The notes beneath the pieces are model-generated. The model saw only the letters and a list, made by a program, of their open reading frames with translations. It was not told the origin of the DNA and ran no database searches. A stretch of DNA of 64,000 nt from Fretibacter sp964410285. Its GTDB lineage: Bacteria; Pseudomonadota; Alphaproteobacteria; Caulobacterales; Maricaulaceae. Shown here piece by piece: positions 1-9,011 of this stretch. Positions within the stretch are counted from its first letter, which is position 1, and each line of letters opens with the position of its first letter. The stretch spans positions 62,001 through 126,000 of the forward strand of contig CAYPFR010000002.1 of assembly GCA_964410285.1 (NCBI GenBank), in the 5' to 3' direction. The position numbers and the translations under genes are program-made.

Positions 1-2
1 TA

Positions 3-1094
3 GCCGATGCACCTTCGGGCATGACAGTGATAAATGCTAAAGGCAAATGGGTGACCCCTGGTCTCTTTGCGCCCTTCTCCCGCATAGGCCTCGTCGAGAT
101 AAGCGGCGAAGCCCGCACAAATGACATTAGCGCAGATGAGGCGGCCACCTCGGTGAGCAATCTCGCAGCCGATAGCTTCAATCCCAAATCCCCCGTGATC
201 GGCAATACGCGGCTGGAAGGGATTACCCATATGCTGTCCGCCCCCGGCACCGGGAAGAGCATTTTTGGCGGCATTGGCTTGCTTGCCAATACGTCGGGCG
301 CATTCGACTCCATCGAAACCGAGCAAGCCTTTATTTATGTGAGCCTTGGGGAGCGCGGTGCAGACACTGCGGGCGGATCACGCTCGGCGGCGATGAATCA
401 GCTTCGCGCGGCCCTTGATGATGCGGGGGCCTACCCTTCGCGCTTTGGCGGGCCCGATGATGGTGATGCCCTCTCGCGGCGTGACGCGGCGGCGCTATTT
501 AAGGCTGCGCGCGGTCAAATGCCGCTCCTAATTGATGCTGACCGCGCGGCGGATTTGCTCAATATTATCAAGCTGAAACAAGAATATGGACTTGACGTTA
601 TAATTGTCGGCGCGGCCGAAGGATGGATGGTCGCGGAAGAACTGAAAGCCGCTGATATTCGTGTTATGGTCGATCCGCAAGAAAACCTGCCCGGCAGTTT
701 TGATAGCGTCGGCGCAAGGCGTGATAACATTATTATGCTGGACGCAGCGGGCGTTGATTACGCGATCATGACACGATCAGCGGGGCTCACGCACAATATC
801 CGCGTGCTTGGCCAACATGCTGGAAATGCCGTTGGGGCAGGTCTGCCTTGGGATAAAGCCTTTGCAGCGATCTCCTCGACCCCTGCACGGTGGTTTGGAA
901 GTAATAGCGGCACGATTACGCGCGGCGCCGCTGCGAACCTTGTTGTCTGGGACGGGGATCCGCTGGAGGTCACCAGCGGCGCAGAACATATCTTTATCAA
1001 CGGCAAACCGCAGGAGATGTCTTCGCGTCAAACGGCTCTCCGTGATCGCTATAATCCGGCTTCGGCGGACACACGCCCGCATAAATACCGATAG
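3..1094 (+). CDS. Amidohydrolase-family protein, 5'-truncated by the window edge
   Basis: The reading frame is open from the left edge, so the true start lies outside. The visible ATG at 21 is internal, because the codons before it (ADAPSG) run straight into a family-like stretch, INAKGKWVTPGL. The C-terminal part has the usual imidazolonepropionase-like features: STPARWFG, then TRGAAANLVVWDGDPLEV. Members with activity normally follow the PGL turn with a metal-binding HxH. Here the sequence is PGLFAPFSRIGLVE, with no histidines, so the metal site looks incomplete and catalysis is doubtful. A THN motif near residue 260 remains. Such degenerate copies often sit next to an intact paralogue, which would be upstream of this window. 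The substrate is unknown. Confidence 0.8.
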   Translation, partial: ADAPSGMTVINAKGKWVTPGLFAPFSRIGLVEISGEARTNDISADEAATSVSNLAADSFNPKSPVIGNTRLEGITHMLSAPGTGKSIFGGIGLLANTSGAFDSIETEQAFIYVSLGERGADTAGGSRSAAMNQLRAALDDAGAYPSRFGGPDDGDALSRRDAAALFKAARGQMPLLIDADRAADLLNIIKLKQEYGLDVIIVGAAEGWMVAEELKAADIRVMVDPQENLPGSFDSVGARRDNIIMLDAAGVDYAIMTRSAGLTHNIRVLGQHAGNAVGAGLPWDKAFAAISSTPARWFGSNSGTITRGAAANLVVWDGDPLEVTSGAEHIFINGKPQEMSSRQTALRDRYNPASADTRPHKYR

Positions 1095-1196
1095 CGGACT
1101 GATACGCCCAAGCCATTCTTATTAGGCGCGTGATCCTTGGCTCGGCTTTCGCCTGTTAGCATCGTAAAAGAGATTAGACGTCATTGCGCTCATTGC

Positions 1197-1224
1197 TTGA
1201 CCTTTGCGGACTTGGCGCTATGTT
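1197..1224 (+). promoter_or_regulatory. Probable sigma-70 promoter of the DEAD-box helicase gene
   Basis: TTGACC at 1197-1202 and TATGTT at 1219-1224 are separated by 16 bases. This would give a leader of about 100 bases before the TTG start at 1332. It is a pattern match only. Confidence 0.35.
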
Positions 1225-1331
1225 GCGCGCCATACGCAGGGCGCGGTTTTATCTGCGCATTTTACAACGGCGCGACGTTTGCGCCACAGTCGACCGCAAA
1301 CTAAGCGCGGTTAGACTCTTGAAAGACCGAT

Positions 1332-3275
1332 TTGACCTCCAATAACACCCCAAAAGAAATCTCTGCCGACGCTGATGTCGGAGTCACCTTCGCCGAGCTA
1401 GGCCTCCACCCCAAAATCATCAAAGCCCTAGACGATATGGGCTATGAGCGGCCAACACCGATTCAAGCCCACGCCATTCCTCATGCCCTGCAAGGCAAAG
1501 ATGTCCTTGGAATCGCCCAAACTGGCACGGGCAAAACCGGCGCGTTTACATTGCCAACTGTGCATAAACTTGCGACGGGGCGCGCCCGCGCGCGCATGCC
1601 GCGCTGCCTGATTATTTGCCCAACCCGCGAACTTGCCGCCCAAGTTGCTGAAAATGTCGAGCTTTACGGAAAATATCTAAAGCTTGAAATGGCACTGCTA
1701 ATTGGCGGCGTGTCTTTTGCTGAGCAAGATAAAAAGCTCTCGCGGGGTGTGGATGTGCTCATCGCCACGCCGGGCCGACTGCTTGATCAGTTTGAGCGCG
1801 GGAAAATTCTGCTCAACGGCGTTCAGACCTTAGTCGTTGATGAAGCTGACCGTATGCTGGATATGGGATTCATACCCGATATTGAAAAAATCTTCAAAAT
1901 GACGCCTTTCACGCGCCAAGTGCTGTTTTTCTCAGCGACGATGCCCAATGAAATTAAGCGCCTGGTCGACCAATTTCTGCATCAGCCTGAAACCATTCAG
2001 GTCGCCCGCAAAAACATGACAGCCAAGACAGTGACGCAGCGCATTGTGCGCCTGCCAAAGTCTGATGCAAAACTAAAGCGCACGGCGCTCCGCTGGATTA
2101 TTGAGAACGAAAATGTGAAAAACGGAATCGTTTTTTGCAACCGCAAACGCGACGTCGATATTGTCGCTAAATCCCTCACCAAGCATGGTCATTCCGCTGC
2201 TCCCATTCATGGGGACCTCCCGCAAAGCCAGCGCACCGAAACCTTGGCTGACTTCAAAGAGGGACGGGTAAAGCTCCTTGTGGCCTCTGATGTGGCGGCG
2301 CGAGGCCTTGATGTACCGAGCGTAAGTCATGTGTTTAACTATGACGTGCCTAGCCACGCGGAAGACTATGTCCACCGTATTGGCCGCACAGGGCGCGCGG
2401 GCCGCAAAGGAGACACAGTTATGCTCGTTGGGCGGTTAGACGAAAAAAACTATGATGCTATTTTGCATATGATCAAAGTCGACGGCATTGACGAACTTGA
2501 AATTCCGGGCATTGAAGACTTCCCCACGGAAGGCAAAGCGCGGCGCGGACAAAGCAACCGCGGGCGCAGCGGCGGCTCTGGCAGCCGAGGACGCGGCGAC
2601 CGACATCGCGGCGGCGGCAGAAACCGCAGCAACTCGGGCCATAGCCCCGGAAATTCAGAGCGTGCGCGCCCTGCCCCGAGTAAACCTGCGCCAGCGAAAT
2701 CCACGCCAGAAGACGATGCGCCCAAACCGAAGCGGCCCGTTCGCGATTCCAGCCGCACGCGCAAGGCTCCCGCTGGCCGTAAAAAAGTAGAAACAGAAGA
2801 CAGCGCACCGGCAGCCCCGGAGGCTCCCGCCTCTTCAAGGACGCCGGCCTCCAATGAGAGCGGGCGTACGCGCAAGGCCCCTCCAGGCCGCAGAAAAGCG
2901 CCTGAAGGCCGCAAGAGAGCGGATACGGACGCAAAGACCAAGGCAGGGAGTAAAAATACAGAGAGCGAGGAGACACAGAGCAAGGAAGAGCGCTCGCCCG
3001 AGCCTTCCCGCAAGGCCAAACCGAAATCCCGCCGCGCGACAAAGTCAGGCGGAGGTTCTGAATCTTCTGCTAAAGCCTCCAAGCGCGACGCGAGCCCGGA
3101 CCGCGATAGTTCTCGCTCCCGCGCCAAACCCTCTCGCAGCCGAGAAGACGCCGCAAAAGAAAATGACCGCGCCAATAAAAAACGCTCACGCAAACGCGAC
3201 CATGACAAAGGCCAAAAAGAGGATTTTTCAGGCTTTGGGGAAGATGTTCCCGCCTTTTTCAAAAACTCATTTTAG
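1332..3275 (+). CDS. DEAD-box ATP-dependent RNA helicase (RhlE-like)
   Basis: This 647-residue protein is predicted to unwind short RNA duplexes using ATP in ribosome assembly, RNA decay or cold adaptation. All helicase motifs are present in order: Q motif (RPTPIQ), I (AQTGTGKT), Ia (PTRELA), Ib (TPGR), II (DEAD), III (SAT), V (ARGLDV) and VI (HRIGRTGRAG). The core ends near residue 400. It is followed by about 240 residues of basic, Arg/Lys/Ser/Pro-rich disordered tail, with a repeated RTRKAPxGR motif near 480 and 510. The start is a TTG (TTG ACC TCC) with a weak GAAAGA ribosome site. No ATG fits before the Q motif. A partnership with the RNase E encoded further along is plausible but not shown. 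Confidence 0.93.
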   Translation: MTSNNTPKEISADADVGVTFAELGLHPKIIKALDDMGYERPTPIQAHAIPHALQGKDVLGIAQTGTGKTGAFTLPTVHKLATGRARARMPRCLIICPTRELAAQVAENVELYGKYLKLEMALLIGGVSFAEQDKKLSRGVDVLIATPGRLLDQFERGKILLNGVQTLVVDEADRMLDMGFIPDIEKIFKMTPFTRQVLFFSATMPNEIKRLVDQFLHQPETIQVARKNMTAKTVTQRIVRLPKSDAKLKRTALRWIIENENVKNGIVFCNRKRDVDIVAKSLTKHGHSAAPIHGDLPQSQRTETLADFKEGRVKLLVASDVAARGLDVPSVSHVFNYDVPSHAEDYVHRIGRTGRAGRKGDTVMLVGRLDEKNYDAILHMIKVDGIDELEIPGIEDFPTEGKARRGQSNRGRSGGSGSRGRGDRHRGGGRNRSNSGHSPGNSERARPAPSKPAPAKSTPEDDAPKPKRPVRDSSRTRKAPAGRKKVETEDSAPAAPEAPASSRTPASNESGRTRKAPPGRRKAPEGRKRADTDAKTKAGSKNTESEETQSKEERSPEPSRKAKPKSRRATKSGGGSESSAKASKRDASPDRDSSRSRAKPSRSREDAAKENDRANKKRSRKRDHDKGQKEDFSGFGEDVPAFFKNSF

Positions 3276-3351
3276 CGGTCTGTTATCGGAAATCTTAGCG
3301 CTGCCTCACTTTCATCTGCTCAGCAATTCGCCGAATATTTAGCTATAGTCC

Positions 3352-4419
3352 TTACGGTGCACGCTCGAGATGCGCCGCCAATATATCCACTTCCGCAAAA
3401 ATTTTCTCCAGCACCGCATCAGGCTCCAGCATAAGGCAGTGCCCCGTATCCCGCAGTTTTATCAATGTGCAATCTGGCAGGCTATTATTACACGCAAATT
3501 CAGCAACGGGGCTGTTAACAACGACGTCCGTTTGCGCGGCAACCATACGAATGGGCAGATCAATCTGGGCAGAATATTTGGACTCTTGCAGCTGCTCGCC
3601 GCTGGTAATCAGTCCGTAAACATAATTATTTGTGGCCCCGCCAACCCGCTGCTCGGGCTTTCGAACAAAAAGCGTATCGCGCAAGTAGAGCCGCTTGGGT
3701 TCGGAGGCACAATCACTGGCCAAGGTTAAGTCCAAGCCGTCCGGCACCCAATCACCTTGGGCGGGCGCATAGTTTTCGCCCTTACCAATCAATCCCGCGA
3801 ACCCTGCAAATGCCTTGGCGAGCCAAAAGGGAAATGGCGCGGTATTGGGCGCATAGGCCGGCGCGAGCAATACCATACCGTCAACTTGGGTGTCGTGATC
3901 CGCCGCAAGACGCAAGCTCACATGTCCGCCGAAGGAGGATCCCAGCAATATCACGGGCCGCTCGGGGCTAAAGTTTTGGGCCTGAATAAATCCAGCCAAA
4001 TCGTCGGAATAAACGCCGAAATTTTTGGCATATAATTTCTCTGGGAATGCCGCGCGGTGACGCTCGCTGCCGCCTTGCCCGCGCAGATCAAACCCCATAA
4101 CCTGATAGCCGCGGGCAGACAGGCGCGCGACATGTTCCCCGTACATGTCCATTGAACTTGTATATCCTGGAACAGCTATCACCACAGCGCGGTCGGTTTC
4201 GCGCACGGGCATATATCCATAGCGCAGCTTAGTCCCGTCAGCTGCAACGTGATACGCCCATCTCCAGCCCTGCGGCATATCAGGAATGTTATAAGCGGCG
4301 CTATCAGCCAGATAGCTTTCGCTTGGGGTAAAGGGCCTATATTTGGCTTCGGGCCAGACGATCAAGCCCGCCAATAAAACGCCAAAAAACAGAGCCAAAC
4401 TTTTCCATAATTTAGGCAT
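3352..4419 (-). CDS. Alpha/beta hydrolase, lysophospholipase-like
   Basis: This 355-residue serine hydrolase has a single N-terminal hydrophobic segment (about residues 5-23), so it is probably membrane-anchored or exported. The nucleophile elbow is GSSFGG near residue 162, and the oxyanion region is VIAVPGYTSS near residue 82. A late DTGH supplies the probable catalytic histidine. This layout fits the Hydrolase_4/monoacylglycerol-lipase-like group acting on lipid esters, but the substrate cannot be read from sequence. It converges on the helicase gene and lies just downstream of the GST gene on the same strand. Confidence 0.8.
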   Translation of the reverse strand: MPKLWKSLALFFGVLLAGLIVWPEAKYRPFTPSESYLADSAAYNIPDMPQGWRWAYHVAADGTKLRYGYMPVRETDRAVVIAVPGYTSSMDMYGEHVARLSARGYQVMGFDLRGQGGSERHRAAFPEKLYAKNFGVYSDDLAGFIQAQNFSPERPVILLGSSFGGHVSLRLAADHDTQVDGMVLLAPAYAPNTAPFPFWLAKAFAGFAGLIGKGENYAPAQGDWVPDGLDLTLASDCASEPKRLYLRDTLFVRKPEQRVGGATNNYVYGLITSGEQLQESKYSAQIDLPIRMVAAQTDVVVNSPVAEFACNNSLPDCTLIKLRDTGHCLMLEPDAVLEKIFAEVDILAAHLERAP

Positions 4420-4454
4420 GAGGCCGGTTATCCATTTTTAAAACTAGAAAGAAA

Positions 4455-5057
4455 CTATTCAGACTTTGGGTAGCCATAGGTCGCGATATAGGCGGCGTCA
4501 CCTGTGAAATTTGCATGCCATGCCGCCAGTTTTGGCGCGCGCCCCTGCCAGTCCAAATGCCCCGCGCGGTAGCGCGTATAATCAAGAGCGCAGATAATGG
4601 AAAGATTCCCAAAGGTCCACCTCTCGCCAAGCCACTGGCAGATATGCTCCAGCGTCTCCACGGCAGATATAATCGCCGTCTCGTGGCGCTCTATGATTTC
4701 GTCCCAATGGAGTGCTTTTGGCCGCGCCGTTTCCATCCGGTAATTATAAACCGCATCCGAGAGACCATCGCCCAATGCGTGTTGCCATTTTTGCAAAAAA
4801 CGCACATGGCCATCTTTGGGCAGAATTGGCACAGCAGCAAGGCTATCCAGATATTCACAAATTACGGGGCTATCAAAGAGATATTGCTGCGGCTGCCATT
4901 CCAGAGCGGGAATTTTACCGAGCGGATTATCGCCCGCCATATAGCCTTTCGCGCCGTTTTTCTCAGGCTGAATTTCCTCAATTTCTATACCGTGCAAACG
5001 GGCTAAAATCATAGCTTTTCGGGCATAAGGGGAGATGGGGTGGCAAATCAATTTCAT
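4455..5057 (-). CDS. Glutathione S-transferase family protein
   Basis: This is a 200-residue GST-fold protein. The N-terminal thioredoxin-like domain begins MKLICHPISPYARKA, with SPYARK at the usual glutathione-contact helix. NPLGKIPAL (cis-proline loop) and DSPVICEYLD (gamma-glutamyl contact) follow. The C-terminal half is the helical domain. The frame is open for 17 more codons upstream, but ATG 5057 starts exactly at the first beta strand of the family, so I chose it. It may conjugate glutathione to electrophiles. Its place next to a hydrolase and a YjbR-like gene does not narrow the role. Confidence 0.88.
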   Translation of the reverse strand: MKLICHPISPYARKAMILARLHGIEIEEIQPEKNGAKGYMAGDNPLGKIPALEWQPQQYLFDSPVICEYLDSLAAVPILPKDGHVRFLQKWQHALGDGLSDAVYNYRMETARPKALHWDEIIERHETAIISAVETLEHICQWLGERWTFGNLSIICALDYTRYRAGHLDWQGRAPKLAAWHANFTGDAAYIATYGYPKSE

Positions 5058-5088
5058 GCCGCAGAGTAGCGCGCCTAAAGCGCCCCTG

Positions 5089-5451
5089 CTAGCCCTGAAT
5101 AAGCCCAAGTTCCTTTTGGCGTTTTTTCGTTAGCTTTCTTGATACCATTTCATAAGAGGCGGTCAGATGCTCACAAAGGCTTTCATCATCTAGGCCCGGC
5201 GCGCCGTGCATCTGTATCCACTTCATCCCGCGCGAGGCGAGATATGGCGCGGGGCGCAGACCTTCCATATCTTTCATGATTTCATAACCGATCTCGCTCG
5301 CTTTGAAGGTTATCTCAAGACGTTCTCCCCGCTCCCAGGCAATAGCGAACATCTTGGTATCAATTTTCCAAACATAAGCCCCGCCCCATTGGCGCACCAA
5401 ATGGCTATGGGGGAGAGAACTGCAATGGGCGTTATAATCATCGAGTTTCAT
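5089..5451 (-). CDS. MmcQ/YjbR family protein
   Basis: This protein of about 120 residues has a CyaY-like alpha/beta fold. The family signature is visible: a short MKLDDYNAHC start, then VWKIDTKMFAI (an internal beta strand), the segment around FKAS and the APYLASRGMKWIQMH region. Members have been proposed to bind DNA because of their fold, but no firm function exists. ATG 5451 is preferred because family members begin at this point. It overlaps the end of the upstream exported-protein gene by four bases, so the two are probably co-transcribed. Confidence 0.8.
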   Translation of the reverse strand: MKLDDYNAHCSSLPHSHLVRQWGGAYVWKIDTKMFAIAWERGERLEITFKASEIGYEIMKDMEGLRPAPYLASRGMKWIQMHGAPGLDDESLCEHLTASYEMVSRKLTKKRQKELGLIQG

Positions 5452-5837
5452 GACTTGCGACCCCGTGAGGAGTCGCACCCTAATTCTGCCGCACCCTTAA
5501 CAGAGCTATTGCCGCCTTTAGGGCCGCACTCACAGGCAATGCCGTCCCTATCGCGATCAAGATGATAGCCATATCCGCGCTCACCGCGCCGAATAGGATT
5601 TGCGCCGGCAGCCCTGAAGGCGGCGCAATTTGCATATATTTTGGGCCGGCGCCCTAAATTCAATTGACTGGATGAATTTTTACCGCCGCATATACGGTTC
5701 TCAGGGTGCCCGTGGCGTTCACCTGTTTTTTTATTTGTATGGCAGCCATTTTTATCTTTGCCGCCGGGGTGAGCCTCCGCAGGCAATGGAATGCATGATA
5801 GACACAGCGCGGTAAAAGCTGCGAACAATGTCTTCAT
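5448..5837 (-). CDS. Exported protein with C-terminal Excalibur calcium-binding motif
   Basis: This small protein of 129 residues has a clear signal peptide (MKTLFAAF..., with likely cleavage after PAEA). A Cys/His-rich stretch (HPGGKDKNGCHTNKK) follows, and then an Excalibur domain ending in DRDRDGIACE. The DxDxDGxxCE motif is the family's EF-hand-like calcium loop. The protein is probably periplasmic or surface-located. ATG 5837 was chosen because it begins the signal peptide. The ten codons before it would spoil the signal. The His/Cys segment could bind metal. The biological role is unknown. Confidence 0.75.
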   Translation of the reverse strand: MKTLFAAFTALCLSCIPLPAEAHPGGKDKNGCHTNKKTGERHGHPENRICGGKNSSSQLNLGRRPKIYANCAAFRAAGANPIRRGERGYGYHLDRDRDGIACECGPKGGNSSVKGAAELGCDSSRGRKS

Positions 5838-5856
5838 TGCCCGCACCATAACCGGC

Positions 5857-6243
5857 CTAGCCCGCAAAGGGCAGGATTGTGACGCTTTCCCCGCAGCCGC
5901 AGGCGTCGGTCTGGTTCGGGTTTTTGAAGGTGAACTTGGAACTCATCACGTCGGTTTCATAATCAACAACGGAGCCGAGAATGAATAGCACCGCTTTGGC
6001 GTCTACAACGATCTGTACGTCTTTATCTTCGACAAGCTCGTCAAATTTTTCGATTTCAGAGACATAATCCATGACATATTCCATGCCCGCGCAGCCGCCA
6101 TTTTTAACCCCGACCCGCAGAAAACCCTCGCCGCGCTCACCGAGAATTTCGCGTACGCGCACGGCGGCCGCATCCGTGAGAGTGACGAGCTTGGGCCTTG
6201 GGCGGCGCGAACGGCTTGGCGTTTCTGAGGGCGTTTCAGTCAT
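5857..6243 (-). CDS. sufA: A-type iron-sulfur carrier SufA/IscA
   Basis: This 128-residue HesB/IscA-family carrier receives Fe-S clusters from SufBCD and passes them to apo-proteins. The three conserved cysteines are visible: one in NGGCAGMEY near residue 50 and the pair ACGCGES near the C-terminus. The start ATG overlaps the end of sufT. It is the last gene of the suf operon. The first 18 residues are an extra basic segment before the domain. Confidence 0.93.
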   Translation of the reverse strand: MTETPSETPSRSRRPRPKLVTLTDAAAVRVREILGERGEGFLRVGVKNGGCAGMEYVMDYVSEIEKFDELVEDKDVQIVVDAKAVLFILGSVVDYETDVMSSKFTFKNPNQTDACGCGESVTILPFAG

Positions 6244-6707
6244 AGCATATTCAATTCGAGTTTAGCTTCCTCGCTCATACGGTCCATCGTCCACGGCGGA
6301 TCAAAAGTCATAGAGACCTCAACGCGGCGCACGCCTGCCACCACTTCGCAGGCTTCTCGCACCCATTCGGGCATTTCGCCCGCCACAGGACAGCCCGGCG
6401 CGGTGAGCGTCATTTCAACCTTGAGCGTGCGGTCATCTTCAAGCTCGACCTTATAGATCAGGCCAAGTTCATAGATGTCCACCGGGATTTCAGGATCGTA
6501 AACGGATTTAAGCTGCCCGATCACATCTAGGGTGATGCGTTCGATCTCCGCTTCATCTGGGGCCTCTACGGGCGCGCCGGAAAGGTCGATCACATCGCGC
6601 GCAGTCTCAGGGGCAGACCTGAACTCGCCCGCCGCATTGGCTTCGGTGAGGCCCGGGATTTGCGCATTGGCCAAGGCTTCCGCTTGTCTTTGTCTATCTG
6701 TGCTCAT
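6240..6707 (-). CDS. sufT: SUF system protein SufT (MIP18/DUF59 family)
   Basis: This 155-residue protein has the DUF59/MIP18 domain over its C-terminal two thirds. The hallmarks are YDPEIPVDIYELGLIY, LTAPGCP (the conserved cysteine) and a closing FDPPWTMDRMSEEAK. SufT-type proteins help mature Fe-S proteins. The first 50 residues are a poorly conserved, acidic lead. It sits between sufS and sufA, as in other alphaproteobacterial suf operons, and overlaps sufA by four bases. Confidence 0.9.
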   Translation of the reverse strand: MSTDRQRQAEALANAQIPGLTEANAAGEFRSAPETARDVIDLSGAPVEAPDEAEIERITLDVIGQLKSVYDPEIPVDIYELGLIYKVELEDDRTLKVEMTLTAPGCPVAGEMPEWVREACEVVAGVRRVEVSMTFDPPWTMDRMSEEAKLELNML

Positions 6708-6732
6708 TACTGTCTCTATATAGTCATTCGTC

Positions 6733-7950
6733 TTAAGATAAAAAGAGGGCGGCTTTTTTCACCCCCTCGACAAGGCGGTCAGCCTCATCAAGTGTGTTGT
6801 AAATCCCAAAGCTTGCCCGCGCGGTTGAGTGTATCCCCATACGCGTCATCAGCGGCTGGGTACAGTGCTGGCCTGCACGCACGGCGACGCCATATTTATC
6901 AAGTATTTGCGCAAGGTCATGCGCATGCGCCCCCTCCAGATTAAACGCAAGGACTGTCCCCTTACCGGGGGCATCGCCGATTAGGCGAAAGCTATTAATA
7001 CTGCGAAGCCCGTCAAGCGCGTGGTGATATACCGCCATTTCGTGTTGGTGAACCGCCTCCATATCAAACTGGCGATACCAATCAATCGCCGCGCCGAGGC
7101 CAATGGCCTGCAAAATGGGCGGCGTTCCGGCCTCGAATTTATGCGGCGGGTCGTTATAGGTGACGCGGTCCTCATAGACATCTTCGATCATCTCCCCGCC
7201 GCCGTTAAAGGGCTGGAGCCTCTCTAGCGCCTCCGCTCGGCCATAAAGCGCGCCAATGCCCGTGGGCCCGTAAAGCTTATGCCCCGTCATGCAGTAAAAA
7301 TCACAGCCAATGTCGGCGACATTGACCGGCATATGCACGGCGGCCTGCGTGCCGTCGACGATCATCACCGCGCCGGCGGCTTTGGCCCATGTCGTGATCT
7401 CAGAAACGGGATTAACCGTCCCCAGCACATTAGACATATGCACCACGGAGACGATTTTGGTCCTCGCGGAAAGCAAAGCCTTAAACGCCGCCAGATCAAG
7501 CGAGCCGTCCTCGTTGACTGGCGCGAATTTCAGCACGGCACCTCGGCGCTCGCGCAGGAAATGCCACGGCACAATATTGGAATGGTGCTCCATCTGGGTG
7601 ATGATGATTTCGTCGCCCGCCTCAATGGTATGGGCGAGGCCGTAGGCAGCCAGATTTAGCGCCTCAGTCGCGCCCTTGGTAAAGACAATGTTATTTGGGC
7701 TTGGCGCGCCTAGAAAGCTCGCGACTTTGGCCCGCGCGCCCTCGAAGGCCTCTGTCGTTTCATTCGCCATAGTATGCAGCCCGCGGTGCACATTGGCAAA
7801 GCTATGGCTCATTTGGTGGGTCATCGCGTCTATCACCGCCTGCGGTTTTTGCGCGCTCGCAGCATTATCAAGATAGGCCAAAGGCTTGCCATTAATCTCT
7901 CGTGAGAGAATGGGAAATTGGCTGCGGATATTGTCAATATTAAAGCTCAA
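6733..7950 (-). CDS. sufS: SufS-type cysteine desulfurase
   Basis: This PLP enzyme takes sulfur from L-cysteine for Fe-S assembly. The type-II aminotransferase fold shows FTKGATEALNL, the PLP lysine in MTGHKLYGPTG, and the catalytic cysteine in RAGQHCTQPLM. Most SufS proteins have RAGHHC there, so the His-to-Gln change is a small oddity. I prefer the TTG start at 7950, giving 405 residues. AGAGAGG lies just upstream, and the TTG overlaps the sufD stop as TTGA. A GTG at 7968 is possible but has no ribosome site. It works with SufBCD. Confidence 0.92.
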   Translation of the reverse strand: MSFNIDNIRSQFPILSREINGKPLAYLDNAASAQKPQAVIDAMTHQMSHSFANVHRGLHTMANETTEAFEGARAKVASFLGAPSPNNIVFTKGATEALNLAAYGLAHTIEAGDEIIITQMEHHSNIVPWHFLRERRGAVLKFAPVNEDGSLDLAAFKALLSARTKIVSVVHMSNVLGTVNPVSEITTWAKAAGAVMIVDGTQAAVHMPVNVADIGCDFYCMTGHKLYGPTGIGALYGRAEALERLQPFNGGGEMIEDVYEDRVTYNDPPHKFEAGTPPILQAIGLGAAIDWYRQFDMEAVHQHEMAVYHHALDGLRSINSFRLIGDAPGKGTVLAFNLEGAHAHDLAQILDKYGVAVRAGQHCTQPLMTRMGIHSTARASFGIYNTLDEADRLVEGVKKAALFLS

Positions 7951-9011
7951 GACTGCCTCTCTAGCCACGTGCGTAGCTTCGCAATTACGCTCTCTCTCAG
8001 GCTCTCACTCTCAATGTCATCAAAGACTTCCGCGAGGAAGGCCTCAGTCAGCAGCGCTCTTGCCTGCGCGGCGGGTAGGCCTCTCTGGCGCATGTAAAAT
8101 AGCGCGCTTTCGTCAAGCTGCCCGAGCGTATTGCCGTGGGCGCAGGCGACGTCATCCGCGTAAATTTCAAGCTCGGGCTTAGAGCGCACTTCGGAGGTCT
8201 CCGACAACATCAGCGCATCATGGCGCATTTCCGCATCGGTTTTTTGCGCAGGCCTGCGAACATGAAATTTGCCCTGAAAAACGCCGCGCGCTTTATCCGT
8301 CACCACGCCTTTCACGGCTTGACGGATCGTGCAATCGGGCGAGGCCAGATCAATATAGCTGGTCATGTCGCAATGGCGCGTCCCGCTGAGCAAGTAAGCG
8401 CCGTTTAGTACCGCCGAGATATGCTTGCCCATGCCCGCAACCCGCGTCTCAAGGCGCGAGAGCGCGCCGCCAAAGGAAAGGCAATGCTGGGTGATTTCTG
8501 CCCCGTCCCATGCGGTGATATGGGTGGTGGCGATGCGTATATGATCCGCCGGATCGTCCTGCACGGTCAGGCGCGAGAGCTTTGCCCCTGCCTTAAGCTT
8601 TAACGTCATATCCAGATTAGAAAACCCGCCGCCTGCGCCTTTCAGCGTTTCAATCATCTCAAGCTGCGCGCCTTTCTCGACGGTAATCCGAATACGCGCA
8701 TGACCCTTAGTCAGATTATCAATCATCAGCGGCGATGTGGGTTTGACCCCTTCTGGCACGGTAATCTCCCACACAGAGCCGCCAAAGCGGCGCGCAAGAT
8801 CGGCCATAGGCGCGCCGCTGGGGCTATCTGTTTTGAAAGTCTCCCCCGATTGCTCGGTTAGGAGAACGCCGTCCGGCACGGTAAAATGCGGCAAGCCATG
8901 GGCGGAGAGCCCCGCCTGCCCGTCAGTCGCGGCGGTGCGCACGTCCGTCCATTTCCACGCCTCAAGCCGGCGATGGGGGAGCGTATCGGGACTAAGCGGC
9001 ATAGGCGTCAT
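7947..9011 (-). CDS. sufD: Fe-S cluster assembly scaffold protein SufD
   Basis: This 354-residue SufD forms the SufBC2D scaffold with SufB and SufC. The N-terminal motif RRLEAWKWTDV is typical. The beta-helix core and the C-terminal GQLDESALFYMRQRGLPAAQARALL match the SufB/SufD family pattern that SufB also carries here (LSDDQLFYCRQRGL). ATG 9011 or the ATG at 9002 is the likely start. Both lie inside the last codons of sufC, so the genes are translationally coupled. It also overlaps the start of sufS. Confidence 0.93.
   Translation of the reverse strand: MTPMPLSPDTLPHRRLEAWKWTDVRTAATDGQAGLSAHGLPHFTVPDGVLLTEQSGETFKTDSPSGAPMADLARRFGGSVWEITVPEGVKPTSPLMIDNLTKGHARIRITVEKGAQLEMIETLKGAGGGFSNLDMTLKLKAGAKLSRLTVQDDPADHIRIATTHITAWDGAEITQHCLSFGGALSRLETRVAGMGKHISAVLNGAYLLSGTRHCDMTSYIDLASPDCTIRQAVKGVVTDKARGVFQGKFHVRRPAQKTDAEMRHDALMLSETSEVRSKPELEIYADDVACAHGNTLGQLDESALFYMRQRGLPAAQARALLTEAFLAEVFDDIESESLRESVIAKLRTWLERQS

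Noticed and set aside
2450..3262. Long minus-strand open frame of 270 codons opposite the helicase tail
   Set aside because: It is the mirror of the Arg/Lys/Ser/Pro-rich codons of the helicase C-terminus, rich in Leu/Arg/Ala without a domain or ribosome site.
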